Positions 21,692 through 31,090 are shown, numbered from the stretch's first letter. The stretch is 60,984 nt of DNA from Candidatus Desulfarcum epimagneticum (GCA_900659855.1 CAACVI010000045.1:1-60984); one strand, 5' to 3'. Numbers and translations are program-made. Notes: generated from the sequence alone by a model not told the origin.

Positions 21692-23733
21692 TACGCATCC
21701 TCCCCGTAAAATGACCGATTCATTTTTTTATCTTCTTCGCTGACTTTAAAATCCTCATCGTCTATTTCCGAAAGGTTTACGTAAAGCTGATTTTTGTTCA
21801 GCAATTCCGCAAGCCGCCTCTTTTGCTTCTCCAGCCCGTTTTGAGATTTGCAGATCTCGATAAAATCATTGACCGCCTCTTCCGGCATTTCAGGATTGAC
21901 ATACCAATTCAAAAAAGAATTTTCAGATATGTTTTTCCAAACCTCCACAAGTTGTTCGGATGATTCAGCGGCTTGAATCTTATCAATAAAGGCTTCGTTG
22001 TATTTCATCAGCTCGCAGTAAATGAAGTCGCCGCCGCCTTGCCAGTTGACAGAATCCGAGATACCGGATTGATCGCCATCAATGACGTTTTGGAGTCTTA
22101 TAACACTATCATTGTTTCCGTAATACAATTGTTCAATACCAATGTATCGCCGCCCCATTTTATGAGCTACAGCACAAGTTGTGCCACTGCCAAGATGATA
22201 ATCAAGAACTAAATCGTTCTCAGTAGTTGCCAGTTTTATTAATCTTTGTAATATTTTTTCGGGCTTTTTCCCATTTTTTAAAGTATTGCTACCCTCATTT
22301 TCTAAACCCGTCGTTTTAATATCATACCATAAATCGCATAATCCAGTTTTTAGATGATCTTCTGCGAATAATAATTGAACACGTGGGTTCTTCGTTTCTT
22401 CGGGATAATCTGCTTTAACAATATATGGTATTTTATCACGCACAGAAAAAACACAAAAAATTTTATTTAGATTTTTCTTTCGTTTCTCGTCAGTTAATCT
22501 TTTTACATTTTCTCCCGCAGCACTTCTGGTAATCCTGTATGCATTTTTATGCAACCACAGTAACTGCTCATTCTTTTTGATATTTAATTCATCTATTTTT
22601 TTGTCAATACTGACTAATTGCACTTTTGAAAATATTTCATCCAATCTTTCCTCGTGTTTTGAATCTCTATTTTCTTTTTCTGTCATCAGCAATCTGTCTA
22701 AATATTCTTTTTCACTTTTTGTAAAATTCTCTAAAAATAACTTATATTCACTGTCCCATTTGTCTTTATCAATTTTTACGGGATTCAATTCTGCAAATTT
22801 TGTGTTTTTATAAATAAGTATATATTCTTTTATTTTAGGTAGTCTTTTTGCTGTATGCGCCATTTTTTTTCCCGAACTTTCTGACATTTTCACAGCGATA
22901 CAATTTACAAAATTCTCTCTTTCAAATATTTCATCGCATAAAACTTTTAAATAGGCCTGCTCTCTATCATCTATTTGAATACAAAAAAAACCATTTGGGG
23001 TTAACAATTTTTTTACTACCATTAAACGATTCTTCATAAAAGTAAGCCAAGTAGAATGATTAAAATTATCATTATAACCAAAAGAATCATTTCCAGTATT
23101 ATACGGCGGATCAATATAAATCAGCTTAACCTTGCCCCGAAACTGCTTTTTCAGCGTATGCAACGCCAGAAGATTATTCCCCTTGATAATCAAATTTTCC
23201 CGGATCGTTCCATCCTCATCCCGTTTGATCTCCGTAACCTTTTGCTCCCCGTCAACCGTGTGCCGTTTCCAGTTGGTCAACACCTTTGGATCAAAAAGCC
23301 GGTCAATCTCATCCTGGGCCAAAATTTCATTGAAAAATATTTCCTTGCGCTTTTCTTCCTCCTTGGTCTGCCCGCCTTCCAGCACACAATCCTTATAAGG
23401 CCAGACAAGAGACACCTCGCCTCGTTCCCGCAAAAATTTGCCGTCAATATTCAGACCGATCTTGTTTCTGAACCGGGTGTAGGAGTTGGACAAGAAATTC
23501 TTGTCGGATACGTATTCGATAAAGGTGTTGATATTGAAAATCCAGTGTCCTTCAATCTCGTCAAAAAATTTATCCTTTATTTCGGGATTCCCAAGCAACA
23601 ACTTCACCAGTTCCCTGTCAATCTTCCATGCCCCATCTGTCACCGCCGCCTTTAGCAACTCCCCCTCATCGTCCACAAACCGGGAATCCGTTTTCAGAAG
23701 TTCAATCAATTTTTCATTAAATTTTTTTGACAT
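21691..23733 (-). CDS. mod: Type III DNA methyltransferase, Mod subunit
   Basis: A 680-residue N6-adenine methyltransferase of the beta group. The catalytic motif IDPPYNTG lies before the AdoMet motif DYHLGSGTT, as expected for this order. The central 250 residues are AT-rich in DNA and low in similarity, which fits the target-recognition domain. An N-terminal region (LKTDSRFVDDEGEL) is typical of Mod proteins. It modifies one strand of an asymmetric site and guides the Res subunit encoded directly downstream. The base composition of the target-recognition part differs from the flanks, a sign of exchange. Confidence 0.92.
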   Translation of the reverse strand: MSKKFNEKLIELLKTDSRFVDDEGELLKAAVTDGAWKIDRELVKLLLGNPEIKDKFFDEIEGHWIFNINTFIEYVSDKNFLSNSYTRFRNKIGLNIDGKFLRERGEVSLVWPYKDCVLEGGQTKEEEKRKEIFFNEILAQDEIDRLFDPKVLTNWKRHTVDGEQKVTEIKRDEDGTIRENLIIKGNNLLALHTLKKQFRGKVKLIYIDPPYNTGNDSFGYNDNFNHSTWLTFMKNRLMVVKKLLTPNGFFCIQIDDREQAYLKVLCDEIFERENFVNCIAVKMSESSGKKMAHTAKRLPKIKEYILIYKNTKFAELNPVKIDKDKWDSEYKLFLENFTKSEKEYLDRLLMTEKENRDSKHEERLDEIFSKVQLVSIDKKIDELNIKKNEQLLWLHKNAYRITRSAAGENVKRLTDEKRKKNLNKIFCVFSVRDKIPYIVKADYPEETKNPRVQLLFAEDHLKTGLCDLWYDIKTTGLENEGSNTLKNGKKPEKILQRLIKLATTENDLVLDYHLGSGTTCAVAHKMGRRYIGIEQLYYGNNDSVIRLQNVIDGDQSGISDSVNWQGGGDFIYCELMKYNEAFIDKIQAAESSEQLVEVWKNISENSFLNWYVNPEMPEEAVNDFIEICKSQNGLEKQKRRLAELLNKNQLYVNLSEIDDEDFKVSEEDKKMNRSFYGEDA

Positions 23734-23791
23734 ACCATATCCTTAAAAAAACTTTTCATGGGCCGCTCTGGATGTTATCCAAAGGCGAATA

Positions 23792-24022
23792 TTATTCCAC
23801 AGAATAATAATTTCCCTTTATGTTCCGGTTAATGTATTTCCCCAAGCCTCCCCCCGCCAAAGCGAGCCCTTGCATCGCCGAAACATGGGATCTTCCGGGT
23901 TTCATTTCATTGTAAACGTAAACGCTTGGGTTTTTAATAAATTTAATCTTGATGGATGTCGGCGTAATCAGATATTCGTCCACTCCTGATTTGCCTCTTA
24001 GATTTGCGTATTTTTTCATCAT
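23792..24022 (-). CDS. Small KTSC-like protein
   Basis: A 76-residue protein starting MMKKYANLRGKSGVDEY. The pattern SIKIKFIKNPSVYVYNE, then HVSAMQGLALAGGGLGKYI resembles small KTSC-type domain proteins found near restriction and stress genes. The role of such proteins is not known to me. It lies upstream of mod on the same strand and may be co-transcribed with the restriction-modification genes. Confidence 0.6.
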   Translation of the reverse strand: MMKKYANLRGKSGVDEYLITPTSIKIKFIKNPSVYVYNEMKPGRSHVSAMQGLALAGGGLGKYINRNIKGNYYSVE

Positions 24023-24101
24023 AATTCTCAAGTTTAAATTCGTCCATTTTTATTTTTTAAAAGATTCAAGATCATCTCAATTTTTATGGGTTGTGGAGGT
24101 T

Positions 24102-24920
24102 TTATTGTAATTTTTTAATAGATGAATTTTCGATTAATAATAACATTTGCTTTCTTGCTAATTTATTAAGAATTTCAATACGATTTATCTGTTCCATTCC
24201 CTGTTCAATTAAAAGTGCGTTTTGGCTTTCGAGGCTTGCAAGCACTACTAATTGTTCCACCGTTGCATAGTCCCGAATATTACCTTTTTTCTTTGGATTT
24301 TTGGCCCTCCACTGTCTGGCTGTTTTGCCAAAAAGAGCCGTATTCAACAAATCAGCTTCGGAGGCGTAGATATGTCCGGCTTGTATATTGGATATTTGAG
24401 GAGGTACAAGATATTTACTGACAGCGTCTGAATGAATGCGATAATGGGCTTTTGTTAATGTCCTTTTAATATCCCATTCAATATGTTCGGAACTTATTTC
24501 CTGCTCTTTTAAACGCTGGAACTCTTTAATAAGATAAAGTTTGAATTCCGGACTTAACCAAGACCCAAACTCAAAGGCGATGTCTTTGTGGGCGAATGTG
24601 CCTCCGTATCTGCCAGCTTTTGCAAAAACACCAATTGCGTTGGTTTGTTTAACCCATTCTTTTACGCTGATTTTAAAGTTGTTAAGTCCAGATCGGGTTT
24701 TAATTATGGCGAATTCGCCATAATTAAAATTTGAATTGTTGATTTTTTCCCATACGCTTAAAAATTCCAGTGTATTACGATTTCGCAACCAGTCGGTAAT
24801 AAAAAAATCACCATCTTTTGCCTTGAGCATATCGGTAATGCAAATATAGTCTTCTTTGTTTTTGGTGGTGATATGTATTTCGGTCTCTTGGACTACAAGG
24901 CTCCTGTTTTTTGGGGGCAT
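24102..24920 (-). CDS. KilA-N domain protein
   Basis: A 272-residue protein. The N-terminal two-thirds match the KilA-N domain: YICITDMLKAKDG, ITDWLRNRNTLEFL, then GVFAKAGRYGGTFAHKDIAF and FGSWLSPEFKLYLIKEFQRL. A C-terminal helical part (TVEQLVVLASLESQNALLIEQ) follows. KilA-N is a DNA-binding fold of phages and islands, often near restriction-modification loci. It is the most upstream gene of the minus-strand block with the type III system, so it may act as a regulator or an additional defence component. Confidence 0.85.
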   Translation of the reverse strand: MPPKNRSLVVQETEIHITTKNKEDYICITDMLKAKDGDFFITDWLRNRNTLEFLSVWEKINNSNFNYGEFAIIKTRSGLNNFKISVKEWVKQTNAIGVFAKAGRYGGTFAHKDIAFEFGSWLSPEFKLYLIKEFQRLKEQEISSEHIEWDIKRTLTKAHYRIHSDAVSKYLVPPQISNIQAGHIYASEADLLNTALFGKTARQWRAKNPKKKGNIRDYATVEQLVVLASLESQNALLIEQGMEQINRIEILNKLARKQMLLLIENSSIKKLQ

Positions 24921-25242
24921 AGGTTTAAACTCCTCTTAAGACTAAGGTGGGCAAGCCGCAATCAAATTATGACACGCTAAAAACGAATATCTCATGGGGA
25001 AAGTATTCTAATGTTTATTCTCAAAATTATGATTATTTAATGATTCTAACAACGTGAATTTACTTTTGCAACAAATAAATAACCGGCGCATAGCCAACCC
25101 GCGCGGCAAAAATGTCTTAGGGCGGTGGGCGGGGGATGTGAGGGCTGGAACTTAAAATAGCGCCGTCGCAGGGCTTGCCTTCGGAGGGCGCGCCCGGCTG
25201 ATGGATAAGGCGAAGAGCGCATGGCGTGAAAAAATGCCCTGA
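24921..25242. other. Gene-free region upstream of the KilA-N gene
   Basis: An AT-rich half (24921-25085) that should contain the KilA-N promoter, then a GC-rich half (25085-25230) unlike the neighbours. No protein-coding signal; a GC-rich frame on the minus strand has no ribosome-binding site. Confidence 0.45.
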
Positions 25243-25326
25243 TTACATAAACTCGCGTTATCATTGACCCAAGCTCCGAAATATATAAAATTATTCGCTT
25301 GGGTCTGATAACGTCTGATTATGTAA
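25243..25326. repeat. 84-bp interrupted palindrome
   Basis: Three nested paired segments: TTACATAA (25243-25250) with TTATGTAA (25319-25326), GTTATCA with TGATAAC, and GACCCAAGC (25266-25274) with GCTTGGGTC (25297-25305). Small unpaired patches and a 22-base AT-rich loop separate them. Confidence 0.75.
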
Positions 25327-25415
25327 GATTCGCATTTTTCATGACATGCGCGTTAATGGCATGGGGAGATGATGGCAATGGGAGGCAAGCTTCTGCGGCG
25401 GCCTACCTTGCTCTT

Positions 25416-25887
25416 TATTAAGATAGTCGCATGGCATGGCCGGTCTGCCGCCATATGACGAGCAGTCCGGGTGTGCCATGCGTTCCGCTGAATGTCTTAT
25501 ACAAATAGGTCGGGCGCGGTTTTCCAGTCTGACGGGCTTTCAGGCTGGAAACCGCGACCATTCCGCATATATTTCCGGACGGGAGCCAAAGCGCGGCGGT
25601 CTGCGTTCTTATACAAATAGTCGCCCGACGTTTTTTTCTCCGCCCTGGATCAAGCGGCGCGTCTGCATGGCGAAAGGCTGCGGAGAAAAAAACGTCGGCG
25701 TCCGCCTTTTTTGTTCCTATACAAATGGGCGCCGGCAGTCCGTCTCCCGGCCATGGACACAGGGAATAAAACCCCGATGTTTGTTCGCCGGGAGTCGGAG
25801 TGTCGGCTTCCGCGTTATTTGTCTTCATACCAATGGCCGCCGGCTGAAGACGGGCTGCGGAATTTTGCAGTCCGTTTTCAGACGGCG
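25416..25887. repeat. Array of five unlike hairpins behind a TATACAAATRG tag
   Basis: A short tag (TATACAAATAG at 25498 and 25610, TATACAAATGG at 25718, decayed forms at 25416 and 25826) recurs every 108-112 bases (82 for the first step). Each tag is followed at once by a long hairpin of different sequence. The paired arms are 25428-25436/25474-25482; 25508-25527/25545-25559; 25625-25642/25681-25698 (18 bp perfect); 25731-25751/25787-25807 (18 of 21); 25838-25853/25872-25887 (14 of 16). Only the tag and a short TCCGC..TCT lead-in are shared. Confidence 0.8.
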
Positions 25888-26258
25888 TTCCTCTTAAAGA
25901 TATTTTCAAGATTTCTTTGCTGTTCAATCACAGAGCAATTGATATAAGGCCTAAGCATTCGTTCTGTTACTATCTGCGATGATAAGGGGTCTCCAAGATT
26001 TTTGACTGCCGTAATAATTTCATCATCCAGTTTTAACAGGCTCATAAATTGGTTAACACGAACTCGGGAAATCCCAAACCTTCTGGCGATGTCTGATTGT
26101 GATTGACATTCTCCATTGTTGATCATATCCGCATATTCTTGTGCCACGTTAATCGGATTACGGTATTTTTTACAATGGGTTATATGTTTTTTGATGGGTT
26201 TTGGAGCAAAGTAAACCGTTGTCGTAAAAGTTCTTTCTATTGGACAGTCCGGGGAGCC
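25878..26258 (-). CDS. Separated C-terminal HTH part of the serine recombinase
   Basis: An open frame that enters the element at the attR core with no start codon or ribosome-binding site of its own. It reads GSP from the core, then DCPIERTFTTTVYF, KKYRNPINVAQEYADMI and a clear helix-turn-helix (SQSDIARRFGISRVRVNQFM), 123 residues past the core. The core codons are in exactly the phase used by the recombinase frame at the left end. In a circular element the two would fuse to a 644-residue recombinase. In the integrated state this part is a silent 3' fragment. The last ten bases overlap the final hairpin of the array. Confidence 0.8.
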   Translation of the reverse strand, partial: GSPDCPIERTFTTTVYFAPKPIKKHITHCKKYRNPINVAQEYADMINNGECQSQSDIARRFGISRVRVNQFMSLLKLDDEIITAVKNLGDPLSSQIVTERMLRPYINCSVIEQQRNLENIFKRNAV

Positions 26259-26259
26259 A
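26251..26259. other. attR core
   Basis: GGGGAGCCA, identical to the tRNA-Asn 3' end at 9936-9944. To its right lies the terminator that would follow tRNA-Asn in the empty chromosome. Confidence 0.75.
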
Positions 26260-26267
26260 AAAAATTC

Positions 26268-26292
26268 AAGCCGTCTTCGGACGGCTTTTTTT
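26268..26292 (+). terminator. Rho-independent terminator, probable native tRNA-Asn terminator
   Basis: AAGCCGTC-TTCG-GACGGCTT with a UUCG tetraloop and seven T, eight bases after the attR core. Separated from its tRNA by the element. Confidence 0.88.
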
Positions 26293-26298
26293 ATGACC

Positions 26299-26330
26299 AA
26301 AAGCCCCGGGGAACATTCCCCGGGGCTTTT
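26299..26330. terminator. Second strong hairpin
   Basis: AAAGCCCCGGGGAA pairs with TTCCCCGGGGCTTT (14 bp, two-base loop) and ends in T-rich DNA on both strands. It insulates murA from upstream transcription. Confidence 0.8.
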
Positions 26331-26448
26331 GCTTTTCCGCCCCACATCCCCATTGACAACACCCCCTGAACGGGCTACCATCCCGCCATCTCAAACACGA
26401 AAAAAACAAAAAACCGGAGAGAAAAAGGCTTTGGAAAAGAGGCGTTAA

Positions 26449-27708
26449 ATGGATCAGATCATTGTGGAGGGAGGCCGCCGCCTTTCGGGCGAGGTCAAAG
26501 TAAGCGGGGCCAAAAACGCGGCGTTGCCCCTTTTGGTGTCGTCGCTTCTGACGGACGGATGGCGTTCGTGCTCCAATGTCCCGGATTTGATGGACATCCA
26601 AAGCGCCCTTCCCCTCTTGAGGGACCTGGGGGCCGAAACGCGCCGGAACGGCGATGTGGTCGAGGTCAACGCCTCGGGGCTGAATAACCATGTGGCGTCC
26701 TATGATCTGGTGCGGAAAATGCGGGCCTCCATCCTGGTCCTGGGGCCTTTGGTGGCCCGGCTGGGAAAAGCCAAGGTCTCCCTTCCGGGGGGATGCGCCA
26801 TCGGGGCCCGGCCCATTGATCTGCACCTGAAAGGGCTGGCTTTGCTCGGGGCCGAAATCAGCCTGGAGCACGGGTACGTGGAGGCCCGGGCCAAACAGCT
26901 CGTGGGCGCCGACATTTACCTGGACATCCCCACGGTCACCGGCGTGGAAAACCTCATGATGGCCGCTGTTCTGGCCAAAGGGATCACCACCCTCCGAAAC
27001 GCGGCCCAGGAGCCGGAAATCACGGCTTTGGCCGACGCGCTCAACGACATGGGCGCCAAAATTCAAGGGGCGGGAACCTCGGTCATTGAAATCACCGGCG
27101 TTGAGTCCCTGTCGCCGGCCCCGGTCCGCGTCATCCCCGACCGCATCGAGGCCGGCACCTTCATGACGGCGGCGGCCCTGTGCGGGGACGACGTGAGGGT
27201 GGCCGACTGCGAGCCCGGGCGCCTGGGGGCGGTGATTGACAAATTGAGGCGGGCCGGCGCCGAAATCACCATTGAAGAAAACGCCGTCCGGGTCAAAGGC
27301 GCCGATCCCATCAAAAGCGTGGACATCGTCACCCGTCCTTACCCGGGATTTCCCACGGACATGCAGGCCCAGTTCATGGCCCTGATGTCGGTGGCCAAAG
27401 GAACGTCCATCATCTCGGAAACCATCTTTGAAAACCGCCTCATCCATGTCAGCGAGCTGAGACGAATGGGCGCCGACATCACGGTGGACGGCTCCTCGGC
27501 CCTGGTCAAAGGCGTTCCCGGGCTCTCCGGGGCGCCGGTGATGGCCACGGACCTGCGCGCCAGCGCCTCTTTGATCCTGGCGGGCCTGACGGCCCGGGGG
27601 ACCACCCGGGTAAGCCGGGTGTATCACCTGGACCGGGGATACGAGGCCATGGAGAAAAAATTTTCCCGGCTCGGGGCCGCCATCCACAGGATCAAACAAA
27701 GCGAATGA
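26449..27708 (+). CDS. murA: UDP-N-acetylglucosamine 1-carboxyvinyltransferase
   Basis: A 419-residue MurA, which transfers enolpyruvate from PEP to UDP-GlcNAc in the cytoplasm as the first committed step of peptidoglycan synthesis. It shows [11 protein letters not shown] at residues 19-29 (PEP-binding lysine), the active-site loop [13 protein letters not shown] with the catalytic cysteine targeted by fosfomycin, and EAGTFM. Length is standard. It is the first gene of a plus-strand run and overlaps comEC by ATGA. The ribosome-binding site is weak (AAGAGG). Confidence 0.96.
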   Translation: MDQIIVEGGRRLSGEVKVSGAKNAALPLLVSSLLTDGWRSCSNVPDLMDIQSALPLLRDLGAETRRNGDVVEVNASGLNNHVASYDLVRKMRASILVLGPLVARLGKAKVSLPGGCAIGARPIDLHLKGLALLGAEISLEHGYVEARAKQLVGADIYLDIPTVTGVENLMMAAVLAKGITTLRNAAQEPEITALADALNDMGAKIQGAGTSVIEITGVESLSPAPVRVIPDRIEAGTFMTAAALCGDDVRVADCEPGRLGAVIDKLRRAGAEITIEENAVRVKGADPIKSVDIVTRPYPGFPTDMQAQFMALMSVAKGTSIISETIFENRLIHVSELRRMGADITVDGSSALVKGVPGLSGAPVMATDLRASASLILAGLTARGTTRVSRVYHLDRGYEAMEKKFSRLGAAIHRIKQSE

Positions 27709-30221
27709 GGCCCTATCGCCGCCCGGTGGTTCCGCTGGTTTTTTCCCTGGCCGCCGGAATTGTCCTGGGCCATCTTTTCCCGACCCGCCCGGTCTGGCCC
27801 CTGGCGGCGGCGGGCGTCTTTTTTTTCATGACCCTGGCCAAAACCGTTTTTAAAAAAAACAGGGTCATAGAGCCCCTGCTGCTCTTCGCGGCTTTGGGCC
27901 ACGCCTCCATCTCTCCCTTCGGCGCCCCGAATTTTCCGGACGGCCACGTGGTCCGTTTCGTCGGAAAAGCCCCCATGACCGTCATCGCCGGCGTCAAAGA
28001 AGTCCGCTCCCAAGGCAGACGCGCGTCTCTCATCGTGGAGGCCGAAAAATTTGAAAAAGACCGGGTGAAAATCCCGGCCCGGGGCCGGATTCGGCTCACG
28101 GTTTACGGCGCCGCCGAAAATATCTCGCCCGGGGACCTCATTTCTTTTAAGGGCAGACTGTTTAAAATTAAAAATTTCGCCAACCCCTTCGGGTTCGACT
28201 ACCAAAGCCACATGGCCTTTAAACGAATCTGGGTCTCATCCCATTGCCCGGGGAAAAAAATCAAAGTTCTGGAAAAACGAAAGGATTTTGGGCCGGGCGC
28301 GGCCATCGGGTCCTTCCGGCGAAAAATCGCCGCCTTCATCGACCGGGAGGCCGAAAGCCGTCCGGTTTCCGCCGGCATTTTAAAAGCCGTGACCATCGGC
28401 GACCGGACCGGGATTTCGCCCCATGTCCGGGAGGCGTTCAACCGGGCCGGGGCCGGCCATCTCCTGGCCATATCCGGCCTTCACATCGGGATCATCGCGA
28501 CCTTGTCTTTTTTTGTTTTCACCCGCCTTTTGTGGCGGTTCCGCCGCGCGCTTCTGTCCGGGCGCGCCCGGCAGGCGGCGGCGATTCTGTCGCTTGTCCC
28601 CGTCATCTCCTACGCCGCCATATCCGGCATGTCCCCTTCGGCCCAGCGGGCCATGATCATGGCGGCGGTTGTTCTTTTTTCCCTTTGGGCCCAGCGGCGC
28701 CACGAGCCCTTCAACGCCCTGGCGCTGGCCGCATTCGCCATGCTTATTTTGTCCCCCCAGTCCCTTTTTTCCATCTCGTTCCGGCTCTCCTTCGCCGCCG
28801 TCTTCGCCATCTTATGGGGCTTTTCCCATATCCGCTTTTCCCCGGCCCCGGACGCCCCTTTTCGCGTCCGGGCGGCCCGGTGGTCCGGGGCCATGCTTGC
28901 GGCGTCCTTTTTCGCCATCCTGGGGACCCTTCCCTGGACCCTGTTTTACTTCAGCCAGGTCTCCGTCATCGGGATCGCGACCAACTTTGTCCTGATTCCC
29001 CTGGTGGGATTTCTGGCGACCCCCCTGGGCCTTCTGGCGGTTTTTTTCCACGGGCTGGGGCTTTTCGGGGATCATTTTTTTCTTTCCGGAGCCCTGGGCG
29101 TTTTGGATCTCTGCTTTTGGGCCATTGAATCCGTCGCGGCCCTTCCCTTTGCCGCGGTTGAGACCATCGGCCTGTCCTATTTTGAAATATTTTGTTTTTA
29201 CGCCCTTTTGGGGTCCGGGTCCCTGGCGGTTTTCGCTTTTCAGGAAAAAGACAGGGAAAAAAAGAAAAAGGCGGCGATCCTGGCCGCCGGGGCGCTGGCG
29301 CTGACGGCGGCGGATGTCTCGTTCTGGGCGTATGACCGGCTCATGCGCCGGGATTTTCGCGCGACCTTCCTGGATGTGGGCCAGGGAAACGCGGCGCTCC
29401 TGGAATTTCCCCGGGGGTTCCGAATGCTCGTGGACGGGGGGGGCTTTCGGTCAAAATCCGGGCTGGACACCGGCCGGCACATGATCGCGCCCCTTTTGCG
29501 GGGAAAAAAAATCGGGACCATCGACGCGATTCTGCTTTCCCATCCCGACAGCGACCATTTAAACGGGCTGATATACATCGCCGAACGTTTTAATGTGAAA
29601 AGCATATGGACAAACGGCGAAAAATCCGGCAGTATGTCTTACCGGAAACTGACAAAAATCATTCGGGACAAAAAGATCGAAATCCGGGATTTAAAGACCC
29701 TGCCCCGGACCCTGGACATTCAGGGAGTCCGGGTGGAGATTCTCTACCCGCCGGACGATTTTTTGAAACGCAAAAAAAAGGAAAAATGGCGAAACCGAAA
29801 CAACAACTCCCTGGTGGCCAGAATCTCACTCGGGTCTTTTTCAGCCCTTTTTCCCGGCGACATCATGGAAAAGGGAGAAAAGGAGCTGTGTGAAACAGCC
29901 GGGGACGCGCTTAAAAGCGCGGTTCTGCTGGCCCCCCATCACGGGGCCGCCACATCCAGCACAGAGATGTTTGTGAAAAAAGTCTCGCCTGAAACCGTGG
30001 TGATCTCCTCGGGGCGCCGATACGGGCGCCTTTTTTCCCGGGAGTCGGTTTCAAAACGATACCAGCGGCATGGGGCCGATATTTTCAGAACGGACACGGA
30101 CGGGGCCGTCATGCTCAAGGCCGGTCCGGACCATTGGACCGTCCATGCCCGAAACAAGGGGCGCTCTCCTTTTAACGGCGCCTTTAACGAAATCAGGGAG
30201 GCCTTTGGCCTGTGTTTTTAG
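27705..30221 (+). CDS. comEC: ComEC/Rec2 DNA-uptake channel protein
   Basis: An 838-residue membrane protein. Hydrophobic helices at the start ([14 protein letters not shown]) precede an OB-like ComEC-N region. The competence channel domain follows ([25 protein letters not shown]) with about nine membrane helices. The C-terminal metallo-beta-lactamase-like domain has [13 protein letters not shown] and [12 protein letters not shown]. ComEC carries single-stranded DNA across the inner membrane, and the hydrolase domain probably degrades the other strand. It overlaps both murA and the ABC gene downstream (GTG start within its last codons). Confidence 0.94.
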   Translation: MRPYRRPVVPLVFSLAAGIVLGHLFPTRPVWPLAAAGVFFFMTLAKTVFKKNRVIEPLLLFAALGHASISPFGAPNFPDGHVVRFVGKAPMTVIAGVKEVRSQGRRASLIVEAEKFEKDRVKIPARGRIRLTVYGAAENISPGDLISFKGRLFKIKNFANPFGFDYQSHMAFKRIWVSSHCPGKKIKVLEKRKDFGPGAAIGSFRRKIAAFIDREAESRPVSAGILKAVTIGDRTGISPHVREAFNRAGAGHLLAISGLHIGIIATLSFFVFTRLLWRFRRALLSGRARQAAAILSLVPVISYAAISGMSPSAQRAMIMAAVVLFSLWAQRRHEPFNALALAAFAMLILSPQSLFSISFRLSFAAVFAILWGFSHIRFSPAPDAPFRVRAARWSGAMLAASFFAILGTLPWTLFYFSQVSVIGIATNFVLIPLVGFLATPLGLLAVFFHGLGLFGDHFFLSGALGVLDLCFWAIESVAALPFAAVETIGLSYFEIFCFYALLGSGSLAVFAFQEKDREKKKKAAILAAGALALTAADVSFWAYDRLMRRDFRATFLDVGQGNAALLEFPRGFRMLVDGGGFRSKSGLDTGRHMIAPLLRGKKIGTIDAILLSHPDSDHLNGLIYIAERFNVKSIWTNGEKSGSMSYRKLTKIIRDKKIEIRDLKTLPRTLDIQGVRVEILYPPDDFLKRKKKEKWRNRNNNSLVARISLGSFSALFPGDIMEKGEKELCETAGDALKSAVLLAPHHGAATSSTEMFVKKVSPETVVISSGRRYGRLFSRESVSKRYQRHGADIFRTDTDGAVMLKAGPDHWTVHARNKGRSPFNGAFNEIREAFGLCF

Positions 30222-31090
30222 AAGTCAAAAATCTGGTGAAGCGCTACGGAGACATCAAAGCGGTGGACGGCGTGAGCCTGGGCGTGAAAAAGGGCGTGTG
30301 CCTGGGTCTTCTGGGACCCAACGGCGCGGGCAAGACCACCCTCATTGAAATGATGGAGGACATCATCGATCCCACCGCGGGGGAGATTTTGTACAAGGGA
30401 CGGCCCCGGAACGCCGGCTTCAGGCAGGAGGCGGGGATCCAGTTTCAAAAAACCTCCATGCTTTTGTTTCTGAAGGTGAAAGAAAGCCTGGAGCTGTTTA
30501 AAAAACTCTACAGCCGGTCCATGGATGTGGATGAGCTTATGAACATCTGTCATCTGTCGGAGATCGCCGACCGGTTCACCGAAAAGCTCTCCGGGGGCCA
30601 GAGACAGCGCCTGCTCCTGGCGCTGGCCATGATCAACGATCCCGAAATCATGTTTCTGGACGAGCCCTCCACCGGCATGGACCCCCAGGCGCGCCACAAT
30701 TTATGGGACATTATCCTGGACATCAAAAAACGAAACAAAACCATCATTTTGACCACCCATTACATGGAGGAGGCCCAGCTCCTTTGCGACGAGATCGCCA
30801 TCATGGACCACGGCGAAATCATCGCCGGGGGAACGCCGGATGACCTGGTGAAAACCCATTGCGGCCCCATGACCGCCTCCATTCCGGAAAGGGCGTTTCC
30901 GGCTCCCCCAAACGGCCTGTCCATGCCCTGGCGAAGGAACAACGGCTTCATTGAAATCGAGGCCCGGGACATGAACACCTGCTTAAAAGAGCTGCTGTCC
31001 ATGGAAGTGGATCTGGCCGGGATGAGCGTCAGGACCCCCAACCTGGAAGATGTGTTTCTCAACCTCACCGGAAGAAAGTTAAGAGCCTGA
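30212..31090 (+). CDS. ABC transporter ATP-binding protein (ABC-2 exporter type)
   Basis: A 292-residue ATPase starting at GTG 30212 inside the end of comEC. Walker A is GPNGAGKTT, the signature is LSGGQRQR, Walker B is IMFLDEPS and the switch histidine is in LTTHYMEEA. The fold matches the daunorubicin/Nod-factor (DrrA-like) class, which works with an ABC-2 permease to export drugs, lipids or polysaccharides. The permease gene starts two bases after its stop. Confidence 0.92.
   Translation: MFLEVKNLVKRYGDIKAVDGVSLGVKKGVCLGLLGPNGAGKTTLIEMMEDIIDPTAGEILYKGRPRNAGFRQEAGIQFQKTSMLLFLKVKESLELFKKLYSRSMDVDELMNICHLSEIADRFTEKLSGGQRQRLLLALAMINDPEIMFLDEPSTGMDPQARHNLWDIILDIKKRNKTIILTTHYMEEAQLLCDEIAIMDHGEIIAGGTPDDLVKTHCGPMTASIPERAFPAPPNGLSMPWRRNNGFIEIEARDMNTCLKELLSMEVDLAGMSVRTPNLEDVFLNLTGRKLRA

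Larger units (their letters stand above)
9936..26259. mobile_element. Integrative element in tRNA-Asn (about 16.3 kb)
   Basis: The limits are the direct repeat GGGGAGCCA. Cargo: serine recombinase, XRE/ImmA regulator pair, cro-like gene, primase-helicase, excisionase-like gene, cysteine-rich proteins, type III restriction-modification, KilA-N protein and a hairpin array. Joining the left chromosome (tRNA) with the sequence right of attR restores a tRNA followed directly by a strong terminator (26268-26292), as expected of an empty site. No conjugation or capsid genes are present, so it needs a helper or is a mobilisable/satellite-type island. Confidence 0.8.

Noticed and set aside
25046-25264. 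72-residue minus-strand frame
   Set aside because: It has no ribosome-binding site or recognisable domain and spans an abrupt AT/GC boundary.
25046-25326. Integron attC site
   Set aside because: There is no GTTRRRY core, no second attC and no IntI-type integrase in the window; only the bulged-stem look is shared.
25416-25887. CRISPR array
   Set aside because: The repeated part is only 11 bases and drifts at both ends, the units between are self-complementary hairpins, and no cas gene is present.
25436-25927. Protein-coding frames on both strands across the hairpin array
   Set aside because: The repeats (YTNGRR on one strand, ICIGTK on the other) are translations of the DNA tag; the compensated stems show that nucleic-acid pairing is what is kept.
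26266-27699. 477-residue minus-strand frame opposite murA
   Set aside because: It is the GC-rich antisense shadow of murA, has no ribosome-binding site and shows low-complexity Gly/Arg/His composition.
28244-29128. 294-residue plus-strand frame inside comEC
   Set aside because: It is an out-of-frame reading of comEC with Pro/Arg/Gly-rich composition.
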